This document shows, one piece after another, positions 34,361 through 43,159 of a DNA stretch of 64,000 nt (positions are counted from its first letter, which is position 1; every line of letters begins with the position of its first letter). The stretch is from Meridianimaribacter flavus. Its GTDB lineage: Bacteria; Bacteroidota; Bacteroidia; Flavobacteriales; Flavobacteriaceae. The translations under genes were made by a program, and so were the position numbers. The stretch is taken from assembly GCF_004366715.1 (NCBI RefSeq), contig NZ_SOQZ01000004.1, forward strand, positions 1 through 64,000. The letters are read 5' to 3'. Below the pieces are notes generated by a model, which saw only the letters and a list, made by a program, of their open reading frames with translations, was not told where the DNA came from and searched no databases.

Positions 34361-35737
34361 ATGAGTAAATACGATATTATTGTTCTTGGAAGTGGTCCTG
34401 GAGGCTACGTAACTGCTATTAGAGCTTCTCAATTAGGTTTTAAAACTGCAATTGTTGAAAAAGAAAGTCTAGGTGGTGTGTGCTTAAATTGGGGTTGTAT
34501 TCCAACAAAAGCATTGTTAAAATCTGCACAAGTATTTGAATACTTAAAACATGCTGAAGATTACGGATTATCAGTTAAAGATGCTGATAAAGATTTTGAT
34601 GCTGTTGTAAAACGTAGTCGTGGTGTAGCAGATGGTATGAGCAAAGGTGTTCAGTTTTTAATGAAAAAGAACAAAATTGACGTTATTGAAGGGTATGGAA
34701 AAGTAAAACCTGGAAAGAAAGTTGAAGTTGATGGTAAAGACTACAGTGCTGACCATATTGTAATAGCAACTGGAGCACGTTCTAGAGAGTTACCTAGCTT
34801 ACCACAAGATGGTAAAAAAGTAATAGGTTACCGTGAAGCAATGAGTTTAAAAGAGCAACCTAAAAAGATGATTGTTGTAGGTTCTGGAGCTATAGGTGTT
34901 GAGTTTGCTTACTTTTACAACTCTATGGGAACTGAGGTAACTATAGTTGAGTACTTACCTAATATTGTTCCTGTTGAAGATCAAGACGTATCTAAACAAC
35001 TAGAACGTAGCTTTAAGAAAAGTGGTATTAAAATCATGACTTCAGCCGAAGTAACTAAAGTTGACACTTCAGGAAAAGGTGTTAAGGCTACTGTAAAAAC
35101 ATCTAAAGGAGAAGAAGTTCTTGAAGCTGATGTAGTATTATCTGCAGTAGGAATTAAAACCAATATTGAAAACATAGGATTAGAAGACGTAGGTATTGTT
35201 GTTGATAGAGATAAAATTTTAGTAAATGATTTCTACCAAACCAATATACCTGGTTATTACGCTATTGGAGACGTTACTCCTGGTCAAGCATTAGCTCACG
35301 TAGCCTCTGCTGAAGGAATTCTTTGTGTTGAAAAAATTGCAGGAATGCATGTTGAAGCTTTAGACTACGGAAACATTCCTGGTTGTACATATTGTACTCC
35401 AGAAATTGCTAGCGTTGGTTTAACCGAAAAACAAGCTAAAGATCAAGGTATCGATATTAAAGTTGGAAAATTCCCATTCTCGGCTTCTGGTAAGGCAAGT
35501 GCTGGTGGAAATAAAGAAGGCTTTGTAAAAGTTATTTTTGATGCCAAATATGGTGAATGGTTAGGATGCCACATGATTGGTGCTGGAGTAACTGATATGG
35601 TTGCTGAAGCTGTTTTAGGTAGAAAACTAGAAACTACAGGTCATGAAGTATTAAAAGCAGTACATCCTCACCCAACAATGAGTGAAGCAATTATGGAAGC
35701 TGTTGCAGATGCTTATGATGAGTGTATTCATATCTAA
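34361..35737 (+). CDS. lpdA: Dihydrolipoyl dehydrogenase (E3)
   Basis: 458 residues. It reoxidises dihydrolipoamide in 2-oxoacid dehydrogenase complexes or the glycine cleavage system. The redox disulfide lies in GGVCLNWGCIPTKAL (Cys41, Cys46), a variant common in Bacteroidota in place of CLNVGC. FAD site VLGSGPGGYVTAIRA, NAD site VVGSGAIGVEFAYF, GDVTPGQALAH, and the C-terminal dimer motif HPHPTMSE follow. It stands apart from any E1/E2 genes, so the complex it serves cannot be told. A shared terminator follows. Confidence 0.97.
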   Translation: MSKYDIIVLGSGPGGYVTAIRASQLGFKTAIVEKESLGGVCLNWGCIPTKALLKSAQVFEYLKHAEDYGLSVKDADKDFDAVVKRSRGVADGMSKGVQFLMKKNKIDVIEGYGKVKPGKKVEVDGKDYSADHIVIATGARSRELPSLPQDGKKVIGYREAMSLKEQPKKMIVVGSGAIGVEFAYFYNSMGTEVTIVEYLPNIVPVEDQDVSKQLERSFKKSGIKIMTSAEVTKVDTSGKGVKATVKTSKGEEVLEADVVLSAVGIKTNIENIGLEDVGIVVDRDKILVNDFYQTNIPGYYAIGDVTPGQALAHVASAEGILCVEKIAGMHVEALDYGNIPGCTYCTPEIASVGLTEKQAKDQGIDIKVGKFPFSASGKASAGGNKEGFVKVIFDAKYGEWLGCHMIGAGVTDMVAEAVLGRKLETTGHEVLKAVHPHPTMSEAIMEAVADAYDECIHI

Positions 35738-35758
35738 ACAAAACAAACTAATAGATAT

Positions 35759-35789
35759 AAAAAGCAATCCTTAATTTGGGTTGCTTTTT
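35759..35789. terminator. Bidirectional terminator between lpdA and an outer-membrane barrel gene
   Basis: A 12-bp stem with one G-T pair (core aagcaatcc / gggttgctt) and T-runs on both strands, placed between two convergent stops. Confidence 0.85.
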
Positions 35790-35790
35790 T

Positions 35791-36267
35791 TTATAATACA
35801 AGTCCCATTCCTATGAACAATCCATTAGGAGCTATTTCTTCAAATCCTATGGTGTATTTCATGTGAGCATCTAATGAAGGTGTGATATTATAAGACGCAC
35901 TTATATCTGCTCTTACCTTAAATTTACTAGAGAAAAAATCAAAAAAGTAATTAAGACTAGGTCCTGCAAGTAAGTTAAAATTGTTAGCCACTTCATATTT
36001 GGCATAAATAGGAGCATTTATAAACTTAAAATCACTAAGCCCAATGTATAACACTTCAGGTTGCAAAGAAAAGGTTTCGTTAATTTCAAACTCAGTACAA
36101 GCACCTAAATAAAATCCTGTTTCAGTTTCAGTGTTTGCTCCAAAATTAGCTTCTTCTACATTAAAAAACGTAAGGTTTAAACCTCCTTTAACCCCAAAAT
36201 TCACTTCATTTTGTGAATGCATTGTAAATGTTGAAATACAAAAAAATAGTAATAGATTAAATCTCAT
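35791..36267 (-). CDS. Small outer-membrane beta-barrel protein
   Basis: 158 residues. A signal peptide (to MHSQ) precedes FGVKGGLNLTFF, the typical first strand of the PorT/OmpX-like barrel family. Eight or so alternating strands follow, ending in GLFIGMGLVL. No enzymatic motif is seen. Its neighbours are two more genes for small envelope proteins on the same strand. Function is unknown; a general porin-like or structural role is usual for the family. Confidence 0.82.
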   Translation of the reverse strand: MRFNLLLFFCISTFTMHSQNEVNFGVKGGLNLTFFNVEEANFGANTETETGFYLGACTEFEINETFSLQPEVLYIGLSDFKFINAPIYAKYEVANNFNLLAGPSLNYFFDFFSSKFKVRADISASYNITPSLDAHMKYTIGFEEIAPNGLFIGMGLVL

Positions 36268-36298
36268 GGTTAGTTATGTAATTGGTTAAATTATGTAT

Positions 36299-36808
36299 CT
36301 AGAACTTAAATCTAGAGCCTAAATTAAAAGAAGAACGTGATTTACCTTGATAATGTTGTGTATTAAAACCCTCATTCTCAAACTGCTCAGTCATTAACAA
36401 ATTAAATCGCGCATAAATATTCAAATTATCATTAACATCATATTGAACTCCAGTAGTCATGGACATGGAGTATTCGCGTGGAACTCCTGTATTATCTGTG
36501 AGAATATTAACTTTTGGACCAGCCATTACACTAAATTTATTTGTAACTCCATATTTTAAAAGAAAAGGATATTCTAAATAATTAAAATGTGGTGTAAAGG
36601 TTTTATGCAGTTCTGTTCTCAAGGTCCAATCATCTCCAAGTATGTCGTATTCTGAAAAATAGCTACCATAAAAGTAATTAATCCCTAAATCTGAATTCAA
36701 GACTTCGTCACTTTGTGTAAAAGAATCTACTGGTTGAGTGCTCGTTTCTTGAGCGTTAATAGTTTGAAAAAGACCAACTAATAACAGGCTAGAAATTAAT
36801 CGTTTCAT
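36299..36808 (-). CDS. Putative outer-membrane beta-barrel protein
   Basis: 169 residues. A signal peptide (MKRLISSLLLVGLFQTINAQ) is followed by strand-rich sequence with aromatic residues at strand ends: DLGINYFYG, FLLKYGVTNKFSVMAGP, NLNIYARFNLLM and a final RSSFNLGSRFKF ending in Phe, as outer-membrane barrels usually do. The segment KYGVTNKFSVMAGPKVN resembles KYEVANNFNLLAGPSLN in the neighbour at 35791, so the two are probably distant paralogs. Spacing of 31 bases suggests they share a message. Confidence 0.72.
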   Translation of the reverse strand: MKRLISSLLLVGLFQTINAQETSTQPVDSFTQSDEVLNSDLGINYFYGSYFSEYDILGDDWTLRTELHKTFTPHFNYLEYPFLLKYGVTNKFSVMAGPKVNILTDNTGVPREYSMSMTTGVQYDVNDNLNIYARFNLLMTEQFENEGFNTQHYQGKSRSSFNLGSRFKF

Positions 36809-36915
36809 ATGGCTGAGTATAGTATTTTACACTAATTTACAACAACATAGAATAAATATTTCACAAAAGAACCTTAAATTATAGCTTAAAAAAAGTTAAT
36901 TTATTAATCATAACT

Positions 36916-37335
36916 TTATAAAAAGCTTTGAATACCAAGCTCATAGCTTTGTAAACCAAAACCAACTATTACGCCTTTTGCATTAGGAGAAACATAGGAT
37001 ACATGTCTAAACTCTTCCCTATCAAATGTGTTGGAAATATGAACTTCTACAACAGGTGTTTCAATGGCTTTTACAGCATCACCTATACCAACAGAAGTAT
37101 GTGTATAAGCAGCAGCATTTAATACAATACCATCATAAGCACCATAACCAGCTTCATGAAGTCTATTAATAATTTCGCCTTCAATATTTGACTGAAAGTA
37201 TTCTATGTTTACGTTTTTATACTTTTCTTGTATTGTATCAAAAAACTCATTAAAAGTTAAGCTACCATATATATTGGTTTCACGTTTACCTAGCAAATTT
37301 AAATTAGGTCCATTAATAATAATTAGTTTCTTCAT
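36916..37335 (-). CDS. aroQ: 3-dehydroquinate dehydratase, type II
   Basis: 139 residues, the normal length. Third step of the shikimate pathway, with trans elimination of water from 3-dehydroquinate. The flexible-lid motif GPNLNLLGKRE, the FQSNIEGEIINRLHEAG segment with its conserved Glu, NAAAYTHTSVGI, VEVHISNTFDREEFRH and the ending GFGLQSYELGI are all present. It lies among four unrelated outer-membrane barrel genes, and the recombinase gene xerD is on the opposite strand beyond two of them. Confidence 0.97.
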   Translation of the reverse strand: MKKLIIINGPNLNLLGKRETNIYGSLTFNEFFDTIQEKYKNVNIEYFQSNIEGEIINRLHEAGYGAYDGIVLNAAAYTHTSVGIGDAVKAIETPVVEVHISNTFDREEFRHVSYVSPNAKGVIVGFGLQSYELGIQSFL

Positions 37336-37363
37336 ATAGTAAAGATATTAAAAAAAGGTATAA

Positions 37364-37393
37364 AAAAAGCCGAAGCAATTGCTTCGGCTTTTT
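37364..37393 (-). terminator. Terminator of the barrel gene at 37414
   Basis: A perfect 13-bp stem (aaaaagccgaagc / gcttcggcttttt) with loop aatt lies 21 bases beyond the stop. The T-tract is present on both strands. Confidence 0.92.
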
Positions 37394-37413
37394 ATAACTA
37401 TTATTTCTTTTAA

Positions 37414-37959
37414 TTAGAAATGTAAAGCAAATCCAATTCTGAATTCAAAGATTCCTTCATCAGTGAAATCTTCGTTCATTGAAAGATTGTATCTTAAACC
37501 TGGCTCAATGCTGATGTTATCAGCTACAAACCAAGCATATCCACCTTGTAATCCAACCCATAATGGAGACTCATCACCATAAACATCATCACCAGAAGCA
37601 CCAGTTAAATCAACTTGTACTGGGAATTGGCTAGCGATATAGTACTTAGCACCTAACTTATAGCTGAAAGAAGAAGCGCCATCGTAATCGTTGTATCCTA
37701 AACCAACTTTTACAGCTAAATCATCCATAACAAAATAACCACCTTCAGCACCTATTGACCATATTGTAGTTCCATCTACAGATAATAAACCAAAACCTGT
37801 ATTAGCACTGTGTCCATACATGTCAGCACCAAAACCAGTGTTAGCTTCAACAAGGATACTTCCTTTAGATAAAGCAGTTGATCCGTTATCAGAATCTTGA
37901 GCGTTTACATTAGATAATCCTAATACTGCAGCAGCAGCAAATAAAAATAATTTTTTCAT
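37414..37959 (-). CDS. Outer-membrane beta-barrel protein
   Basis: 181 residues. The signal peptide MKKLFLFAAAAVLGLSNVNAQ is cleaved after Ala-Gln. A typical 8-stranded barrel follows, with SILVEANTGFGADM, AVKVGLGYNDYDG, PLWVGLQGGYAWFV, SIEPGLRYNLSMN and C-terminal FRIGFALHF, ending in Phe. Strand ends carry Gly and Tyr. No similarity to a specific porin is recognised. It is flanked by its own terminator and by another barrel gene with the same orientation; both lie between aroQ and xerD. Confidence 0.85.
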   Translation of the reverse strand: MKKLFLFAAAAVLGLSNVNAQDSDNGSTALSKGSILVEANTGFGADMYGHSANTGFGLLSVDGTTIWSIGAEGGYFVMDDLAVKVGLGYNDYDGASSFSYKLGAKYYIASQFPVQVDLTGASGDDVYGDESPLWVGLQGGYAWFVADNISIEPGLRYNLSMNEDFTDEGIFEFRIGFALHF

Positions 37960-38070
37960 AATTGATTAAGTTTTTTTTTAATTGAGTTTGCGAAAGTATG
38001 TAGAAGTTTTTTATCTACACAACATTTTAACAAGAATTTTCTTAACCTTTTAAGTATCAGAACATAAAAA

Positions 38071-38094
38071 AAGCCGAAACGAATGTTTCGGCTT
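38071..38094 (-). terminator. Terminator of the barrel gene at 38116
   Basis: A perfect 10-bp stem (aagccgaaac / gtttcggctt) with a 4-base loop. The A-run on the left provides the minus-strand T-tract. The stem core resembles that of the terminator at 37364. Confidence 0.88.
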
Positions 38095-38115
38095 CATTTT
38101 TTATGTTTTGGAATA

Positions 38116-38610
38116 TTATAACCCAAACTCAATACCTAAAGAAATCGCATCGAAAGATCCACCATCAACACTTACTCCCTTATAAGATAAAACGATATCT
38201 AAAGATTCGCTTACTCCATATTGTACTTTAGGAGCATAGTAAAATCCACCATCGTTACCATCTGGACTTAGTCCTATTGCGTATCCTAAGTCAGCTCCTA
38301 AAGTAAATTCTTCAGAAACAGCAAAACGACCAGCAGCAGCTATTGGTAAAAATCCTGCATCGTCTACATCAATAGATGTTCCTAATACTTCAACAGAATC
38401 TCCAAAATAGTGATGATAACCAGCAGCAACACCTGCATTGAAGCTTTCAGAAACTTCCCATAAATAATTTGCGTCTAAATTAACTCCAAAAGTGTAAGAG
38501 TCTCCAGCATCTCCAATTGGTAATGCAGCACTAATTCCTGCATTAAAATCTTGGGCTTTAGCAGTAAACCCAAAAGCTACCATAGCAGCTAATAACATTA
38601 ATTTTTTCAT
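38116..38610 (-). CDS. Outer-membrane beta-barrel protein
   Basis: 164 residues from MKKLMLLAAMVAFGF, a signal peptide cleaved after AKAQ. Barrel strands include NAGISAALPIGDAG, YTFGVNLDANYLW, NAGVAAGYHHYFG, TLGADLGYAIGLS, YYAPKVQYGV and the last strand AISLGIEFGL. An in-frame ATG 42 bases upstream (38652) is not used, because the ATG chosen begins a canonical signal peptide. Divergent from xerD. Similar in size and design to the barrel at 37414, and possibly an old paralog. Confidence 0.84.
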   Translation of the reverse strand: MKKLMLLAAMVAFGFTAKAQDFNAGISAALPIGDAGDSYTFGVNLDANYLWEVSESFNAGVAAGYHHYFGDSVEVLGTSIDVDDAGFLPIAAAGRFAVSEEFTLGADLGYAIGLSPDGNDGGFYYAPKVQYGVSESLDIVLSYKGVSVDGGSFDAISLGIEFGL

Positions 38611-38684
38611 AATATTTAAAGTTTTTAAATTGATTATTAGCAAACTAAACACTTTTTTTTGAATTTTTCACATTTTTATCGCTA

Positions 38685-38762
38685 GTTATTAACAATTTTA
38701 TAAACATTAATTTTTAAGTTGTTAATTATCAATGATTTAAAAAACACGTTATTAACAATTTT
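38685..38762. repeat. 15-bp direct repeat in the barrel/xerD divergent region
   Basis: gttattaacaatttt occurs at 38685-38699 and again at 38748-38762, with the related inverted form gttaatta between (near 38721). The region lies upstream of both divergent genes. It could be an operator or simply AT-rich drift. Confidence 0.4.
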
Positions 38763-38793
38763 TAAGAAATATACGACATATGACGTACTGATT

Positions 38794-38827
38794 TTGACTA
38801 ATTTACAGTAAAAAAGTACTATTTTTA
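38794..38827 (+). promoter_or_regulatory. Putative xerD promoter
   Basis: TTG (38794-38796), 23 bases, then TATTTTTA (38820-38827), one mismatch from the Bacteroidota -7 consensus. It ends 4 bases before the xerD ATG, predicting a leaderless message. Confidence 0.45.
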
Positions 38828-38831
38828 CCCA

Positions 38832-39743
38832 ATGAAATGGCTAAATGCACTCAACGATTATAAACATTATCTCAAAATTGAAAGAGGGTTGTCTGATAAC
38901 TCAATTACTAATTATGAGTATGATGTTCAAAAACTCATCATCTATTTAGAAGAGAATAACATTAATCAATCGCCTGATGTAATTGATTATGATACTATAC
39001 AACCATTCATTTACGAATTATCAAAATCTCTTAATGCTAGGTCACAATCGCGTTTAATATCTGGTTTGCGTAGTTTTTTTAGCTATTTGGTATTTGAAGA
39101 TTACAGAACCACAAATCCTTTAGACCATATAGAGTCGCCTAAAATAGGCCGAAAACTACCAGACACTTTAAGTATTGAAGACATTGACTCGCTTATAGCT
39201 GCTATTGATATTACCAAAGAGTATAATGGTATACGAATTGGTGAACGCGATAGGACTATACTAGAAACACTTTACAGTTGCGGATTGCGTGTAAGCGAAC
39301 TTACTAACCTAAAGCTGTCTGACCTTTATTTTGATGAAGGTTTTATAAAAGTTACAGGTAAAGGTAATAAGCAACGGTTTGTGCCTATTGGAAAAAACAC
39401 TCAAAAGTACATTAACATCTATAAAAACGAAGTGCGTACAACTATTAATGTTCAAAAAGAGTTTAAAGACACTTTATTTTTAAACAATAGAGGAAAACAG
39501 CTTACTCGTGCTATGATATTTACAATTATTAAACAGCTAGCAAAGAAAACTGGTCTTCAAAAAACTATTTCTCCACATACATTTAGACATTCGTTTGCTA
39601 CTCATTTATTAGAAAATGGTGCCGATTTAAGAGCTATACAACTTATGTTAGGTCATGAAAGTATTACCACTACCGAAATTTATATGCATGTTGATAGAAC
39701 TCACTTAAAAGACGTACTTACTCAGTTTCATCCAAGAAAATAA
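38832..39743 (+). CDS. xerD: Site-specific tyrosine recombinase (XerC/XerD)
   Basis: 303 residues. The N-terminal SAM-like DNA-binding domain (~1-95, YLKIERGLSDNSITNYEYDV) and the catalytic domain (~110-300) are complete. The active residues are Arg153 (CGLRVSEL), Lys177 (GKGNKQ), His249 and Arg252 (HTFRHSFATHLL), His275 (GHESITTT) and the nucleophile Tyr284 (IYMHVD). Length and lack of a mobile-element context point to the housekeeping dimer-resolution recombinase acting at dif with FtsK. XerC versus XerD cannot be separated with certainty from this copy alone. Confidence 0.93.
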   Translation: MKWLNALNDYKHYLKIERGLSDNSITNYEYDVQKLIIYLEENNINQSPDVIDYDTIQPFIYELSKSLNARSQSRLISGLRSFFSYLVFEDYRTTNPLDHIESPKIGRKLPDTLSIEDIDSLIAAIDITKEYNGIRIGERDRTILETLYSCGLRVSELTNLKLSDLYFDEGFIKVTGKGNKQRFVPIGKNTQKYINIYKNEVRTTINVQKEFKDTLFLNNRGKQLTRAMIFTIIKQLAKKTGLQKTISPHTFRHSFATHLLENGADLRAIQLMLGHESITTTEIYMHVDRTHLKDVLTQFHPRK

Positions 39744-39775
39744 TGTTCTTCATAATTTTTTCTAAAAATCAGTCA

Positions 39776-39783
39776 TATCTTTG
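39776..39783 (+). promoter_or_regulatory. -7 promoter box of the histidine kinase gene
   Basis: TATCTTTG is an exact TAnnTTTG match, 57 bases before the ATG at 39841. No clear -33 TTG is seen. Confidence 0.55.
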
Positions 39784-39840
39784 TGACCCTTTTTTAGATT
39801 ATGTGTCTTAACACAAAAGCCCTTACATCAATCAAAACTT

Positions 39841-41001
39841 ATGGAAAATAGCAAGCTACTCTACATAGAATGCTTAAATAATGATAAATATCTCGAAGAG
39901 TTAATTACTGATAGTTATAAATGGCGTTTTGCTTTAGAAAACTCAAATATTGGTGTTTGGGATTGGAATGCAAAAACTAACGAAGTGTTTTATTCTGAAG
40001 AGTCTAAACAAATGATAGGCTACGAAGATTATGAAATTGGAAACACATCAGACGAATGGGACAAAAGAGTTCATCCTGAAGATAGAGAAGCCTATTACAG
40101 AGACTTTAATGCACACTTAAGAGGCGAACTTGACATCTATATAAACGAACATAGAATACGCTGTAAAGACGGAAGTTATACGTGGATTTTAGATAGAGGT
40201 AAAGTTATTAGTAAAGATAATGATGGTAAACCTACAAGAATTATTGGTACACACTCCAATATTACCAAACGTAAAGAAGTTGAAGAGGCATTAAAAATAA
40301 ATCTTGACCTTATAACTAATCAAAACGATAGGTTACACAACTTTACTCATATTGTATCTCATAACCTACGCACACACGTTGGTAACTTTGAGAGTATTTT
40401 AGAGTTTTATGACCAAGCTAGTTCTGAAAACGAAAAGGAAGACATGGTTAATCATTTAAAAACTATTTCAAAATCTTTAACTGAAACCATAACCGATTTA
40501 AATTCTATCATTAGTATTAAATCAAAGTCAGATACCAAAGCACTTAATCAAAGAGTAAACTTAAGAGAGGTTGCAAAAAAAGTTCTGGAAAGCTTAGTAC
40601 TTGATATTAAAAAACATAATGTTTTAATTGAAAATCTTATTCCTGAAACAATTTATTTAAATACCAACGTAAGTTACTTAAATAGCGTTATACACAATTT
40701 AATTTCAAACAGTATTAAATACAGTAGTAAAACACGTCAACCCTTAATAACATTAAATTGCGATGTAACTATTAACACTATTCAACTTACTGTTAAGGAT
40801 AATGGTATTGGTATAGATTTAAACAAACATGAAGACAAGATTTTTCAGCTTTACCAAACATTTCATGGCACTCAAAGAGAAGACTCCAAAGGCATAGGTT
40901 TATATATTACAAAAACCCAAGTAGAAGCTCTTGGAGGAACTATTGAAGTTGATAGCACTCCTAACCAAGGTACTTGCTTTAAAGTCACATTAAACACATA
41001 A
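39841..41001 (+). CDS. PAS-domain sensor histidine kinase
   Basis: 386 residues without membrane segments, so a cytoplasmic sensor. A PAS fold with PAC tail covers ~25-145 (NIGVWDWNAKTNEVFYSEESKQMIGY, then IIGTHSNITKRK). A HisKA-like dimerisation helix has the phospho-acceptor His174 in SHNLRTHV; the ATPase domain has N-box NLISNSIKYS, G1 DNGIGID and G2 GIGLYITKTQVEALGG. No response regulator is adjacent, so its partner is unknown. It is monocistronic and ends at a strong bidirectional terminator. Confidence 0.93.
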   Translation: MENSKLLYIECLNNDKYLEELITDSYKWRFALENSNIGVWDWNAKTNEVFYSEESKQMIGYEDYEIGNTSDEWDKRVHPEDREAYYRDFNAHLRGELDIYINEHRIRCKDGSYTWILDRGKVISKDNDGKPTRIIGTHSNITKRKEVEEALKINLDLITNQNDRLHNFTHIVSHNLRTHVGNFESILEFYDQASSENEKEDMVNHLKTISKSLTETITDLNSIISIKSKSDTKALNQRVNLREVAKKVLESLVLDIKKHNVLIENLIPETIYLNTNVSYLNSVIHNLISNSIKYSSKTRQPLITLNCDVTINTIQLTVKDNGIGIDLNKHEDKIFQLYQTFHGTQREDSKGIGLYITKTQVEALGGTIEVDSTPNQGTCFKVTLNT

Positions 41002-41030
41002 AAAAAAGCACCTTTTTAGGTGCTTTTTTT
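41002..41030. terminator. Bidirectional terminator between the kinase gene and rny
   Basis: A perfect 12- to 13-bp stem (core aaagcacct / aggtgcttt) with loop tttt and T/A runs on both sides, directly after the kinase stop codon and 22 bases beyond the rny stop. Confidence 0.9.
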
Positions 41031-41052
41031 ACGTTGTAGTAGTTTATATATT

Positions 41053-42630
41053 CTATTTAGCAATATTAACTGCTCTTGTTTCTCTAATTACAGTAACTTT
41101 AACCTGACCAGGATACGTCATATCTGTTTGGATTTTTTGTGAAATCTCAAACGATAAGTTTGCTGCTTGATCATCAGATACCTTTTCACTTTCAACAATT
41201 ACACGAAGCTCTCTACCTGCTTGTATTGCATAAGCTTTATTAACTCCTGTAAATCCAAATGCAACGTCTTCAAGGTCTTTTAACCTTTGAATATAAGAAT
41301 CTAGCACTTGTCGTCTTGCTCCTGGTCTTGCTCCTGAAATAGCATCACACACCTGAATAATTGGCGATAATAAAGTAGTCATTTCTATTTCGTCGTGGTG
41401 CGCTCCAATAGCGTTGCATACTTCTGGTTTTTCACCATATTTTTCAGCCCATTGCATTCCTAAGATAGCGTGAGGCGTTTCGATATCAGCTTCACTATCT
41501 GGCACTTTTCCTATATCGTGTAATAAACCAGCACGTTTAGCTAGTTTTGGGTTTAGGCCTAATTCTGCAGCCATTACACCACATAGCTTAGCAACTTCAC
41601 GAGAGTGTTGTAATAAGTTTTGTCCGTAAGACGAACGGTACTTCATACGTCCTACAAGCTTTATAAGTTCAGGATGTAATCCATGAATTCCTAAATCAAT
41701 TACAGTACGCTTACCTACTTCAATAATCTCCTGCTCTATTTGTTTCTGCGTCTTTTTAACAACCTCTTCAATACGTGCAGGATGAATTCTACCATCAGTT
41801 ACCAACTTGTGTAACGATAAACGCGCTACTTCTCGTCGCACAGAGTCAAAGCATGATAAAATGATTGCTTCAGGTGTGTCATCAACAATAATCTCTACTC
41901 CTGTTGCAGCTTCAATAGCTCTAATGTTTCGACCTTCACGACCAATAATGCGTCCTTTAACGTCATCAGATTCGATATTGAAAACCGATACACAGTTATC
42001 AATAGCTTCTTCAGTACCTATACGCTGAATGGTGTTAATAATAATTTTCTTTGCTTCTTGTTGAGCGGTAAGTTTAGCTTCTTCTATTCTATCTTGAATA
42101 AAGGCCATTGCATCAGTTTTAGCTTCACCTTTAAGTGACTCTACCAATTGTGCTTTAGCATCTTCAGCAGAAAGTCCTGAGATAACTTCTAATTGCTGAA
42201 TTTGGCTTTTATGCGCTTTTTCGAGCTCTACTTTTTTCTTCTCTAAAAAGTCTAAACGAAAATCATAATCTTTGATTTTTGCGTCTAGTTCTTGATTGGC
42301 TTTTTTACTTTTTGAAAGCTCGTTAGATACTTGAGACTCTTTATCTCTAGTCCTTTTTTCAGCTTCAGCCATTTTTTTATCTCTAGATAAAATCACCTTT
42401 TCGTGTTCAGACTTTAGCTCGATAAACTTTTCTTTTGCCTGAAGTATTTTATCTTTTTTAATCGATTCTCCTTCGGAGTTTGCTTGCTTTATAATTGAAT
42501 CTGCTTCACTTTTAGCATTCTTAATAAGCTTTGATGCGTTGCTTTTTTCTAATGATTTTGCAACTATATATCCAAGTATTACTCCTAATACTATTCCTCC
42601 AACAATTAATAAAATTGTGTTCGTTTCCAT
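41053..42630 (-). CDS. rny: Ribonuclease Y
   Basis: 525 residues. An N-terminal membrane anchor ([18 protein letters not shown]) is followed by a long coiled coil (~30-170), a KH RNA-binding domain ([22 protein letters not shown]) and an HD phosphohydrolase domain ([21 protein letters not shown]). RNase Y starts mRNA decay from the membrane. The last gene of a minus-strand group coiled-coil protein, zapA, 6S RNA candidate, rny, though the 6S terminator lies between. Identification is firm. Confidence 0.97.
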   Translation of the reverse strand: METNTILLIVGGIVLGVILGYIVAKSLEKSNASKLIKNAKSEADSIIKQANSEGESIKKDKILQAKEKFIELKSEHEKVILSRDKKMAEAEKRTRDKESQVSNELSKSKKANQELDAKIKDYDFRLDFLEKKKVELEKAHKSQIQQLEVISGLSAEDAKAQLVESLKGEAKTDAMAFIQDRIEEAKLTAQQEAKKIIINTIQRIGTEEAIDNCVSVFNIESDDVKGRIIGREGRNIRAIEAATGVEIIVDDTPEAIILSCFDSVRREVARLSLHKLVTDGRIHPARIEEVVKKTQKQIEQEIIEVGKRTVIDLGIHGLHPELIKLVGRMKYRSSYGQNLLQHSREVAKLCGVMAAELGLNPKLAKRAGLLHDIGKVPDSEADIETPHAILGMQWAEKYGEKPEVCNAIGAHHDEIEMTTLLSPIIQVCDAISGARPGARRQVLDSYIQRLKDLEDVAFGFTGVNKAYAIQAGRELRVIVESEKVSDDQAANLSFEISQKIQTDMTYPGQVKVTVIRETRAVNIAK

Positions 42631-42651
42631 GTTTAGTTAGTGTTTATATAT

Positions 42652-42819
42652 AAAAAAAGCCTACATCAGTTGAGCATTTTGTATAAACTCCTTAAAAACA
42701 AGTTTAGGGCTAACAAGCTGATCAAGGATCCATTCAAAGATGGCTTGCTTTTACAACTTAAACTCACCCTTTTTAAAGAATTAACGTTGAGTTTATCAAA
42801 AAAAATAACTAATGTAGGC
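42652..42819 (-). ncRNA. ssrS: 6S RNA candidate (6S-Flavo-like)
   Basis: Read on the minus strand, 5'-gcctacattagtt (42819-42807) pairs over 13 positions (one G-U) with aactgatgtaggc (42671-42659), followed at once by T7 (42658-42652). Inside, ataaactc pairs with gagtttat, gagttta with taaactt and agcaagc with gcttgtt, giving a rod with a closing stem, central bubble and terminal stem, total about 168 bases. That is the 6S RNA design, which mimics an open promoter and binds RNA polymerase holoenzyme. The gene lies just downstream of zapA, as ssrS does in Escherichia coli. Structure is seen; identity is inferred. Confidence 0.78.
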
Positions 42820-42848
42820 AGTAACCTTATGTTTTATTTAAAAGAACG

Positions 42849-43142
42849 TTAGGCTGATAAATGTTTGTGTAATAGTTCATCAAGTGCTGATAACTTGTTT
42901 TGAACTTCTTCACTCACGTTTGCCTTATCTATTTGTTTTTGCTCTACCTGAGATGCAAACTGTAACGCACACATGGCTAATACATCTTGCTTATCTCTGA
43001 CAGAATAATTCTGCTCAAACTGAGAAATCATGTCTTCAATTTTCTTTGCAGCTCTTCTCAAACCTTCTTCTTGGCTTGGAGCAATCGTTAAAGGATATAC
43101 TCTATTTGCTATTGAAAGCTTTATTTTAAGCTGTTCTGCCAT
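42849..43142 (-). CDS. zapA: Cell division protein ZapA
   Basis: 97 residues. The N-terminal IKLSIANRVYPLTIAPSQEEGLRRAAKKI segment is the ZapA head domain that binds FtsZ; the C-terminal half is a coiled coil (VRDKQDVLAMCALQFASQVE). ZapA cross-links FtsZ protofilaments and stabilises the division ring. It follows a small coiled-coil gene by 17 bases and precedes the 6S RNA candidate. The length is normal. Confidence 0.93.
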   Translation of the reverse strand: MAEQLKIKLSIANRVYPLTIAPSQEEGLRRAAKKIEDMISQFEQNYSVRDKQDVLAMCALQFASQVEQKQIDKANVSEEVQNKLSALDELLHKHLSA

Positions 43143-43159
43143 GATTTATTTTACTAACA

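Noticed and set aside
38832-39743. The tyrosine recombinase as a phage or integron integrase
   Set aside because: Length, domain layout and housekeeping surroundings match chromosomal XerC/XerD, and no attachment site, tRNA or phage gene is nearby.
42640-42852. A 70-codon plus-strand open frame between rny and zapA
   Set aside because: It lies over a segment with paired ends and a T-tract on the minus strand, a structured RNA; the encoded peptide has no protein family character.
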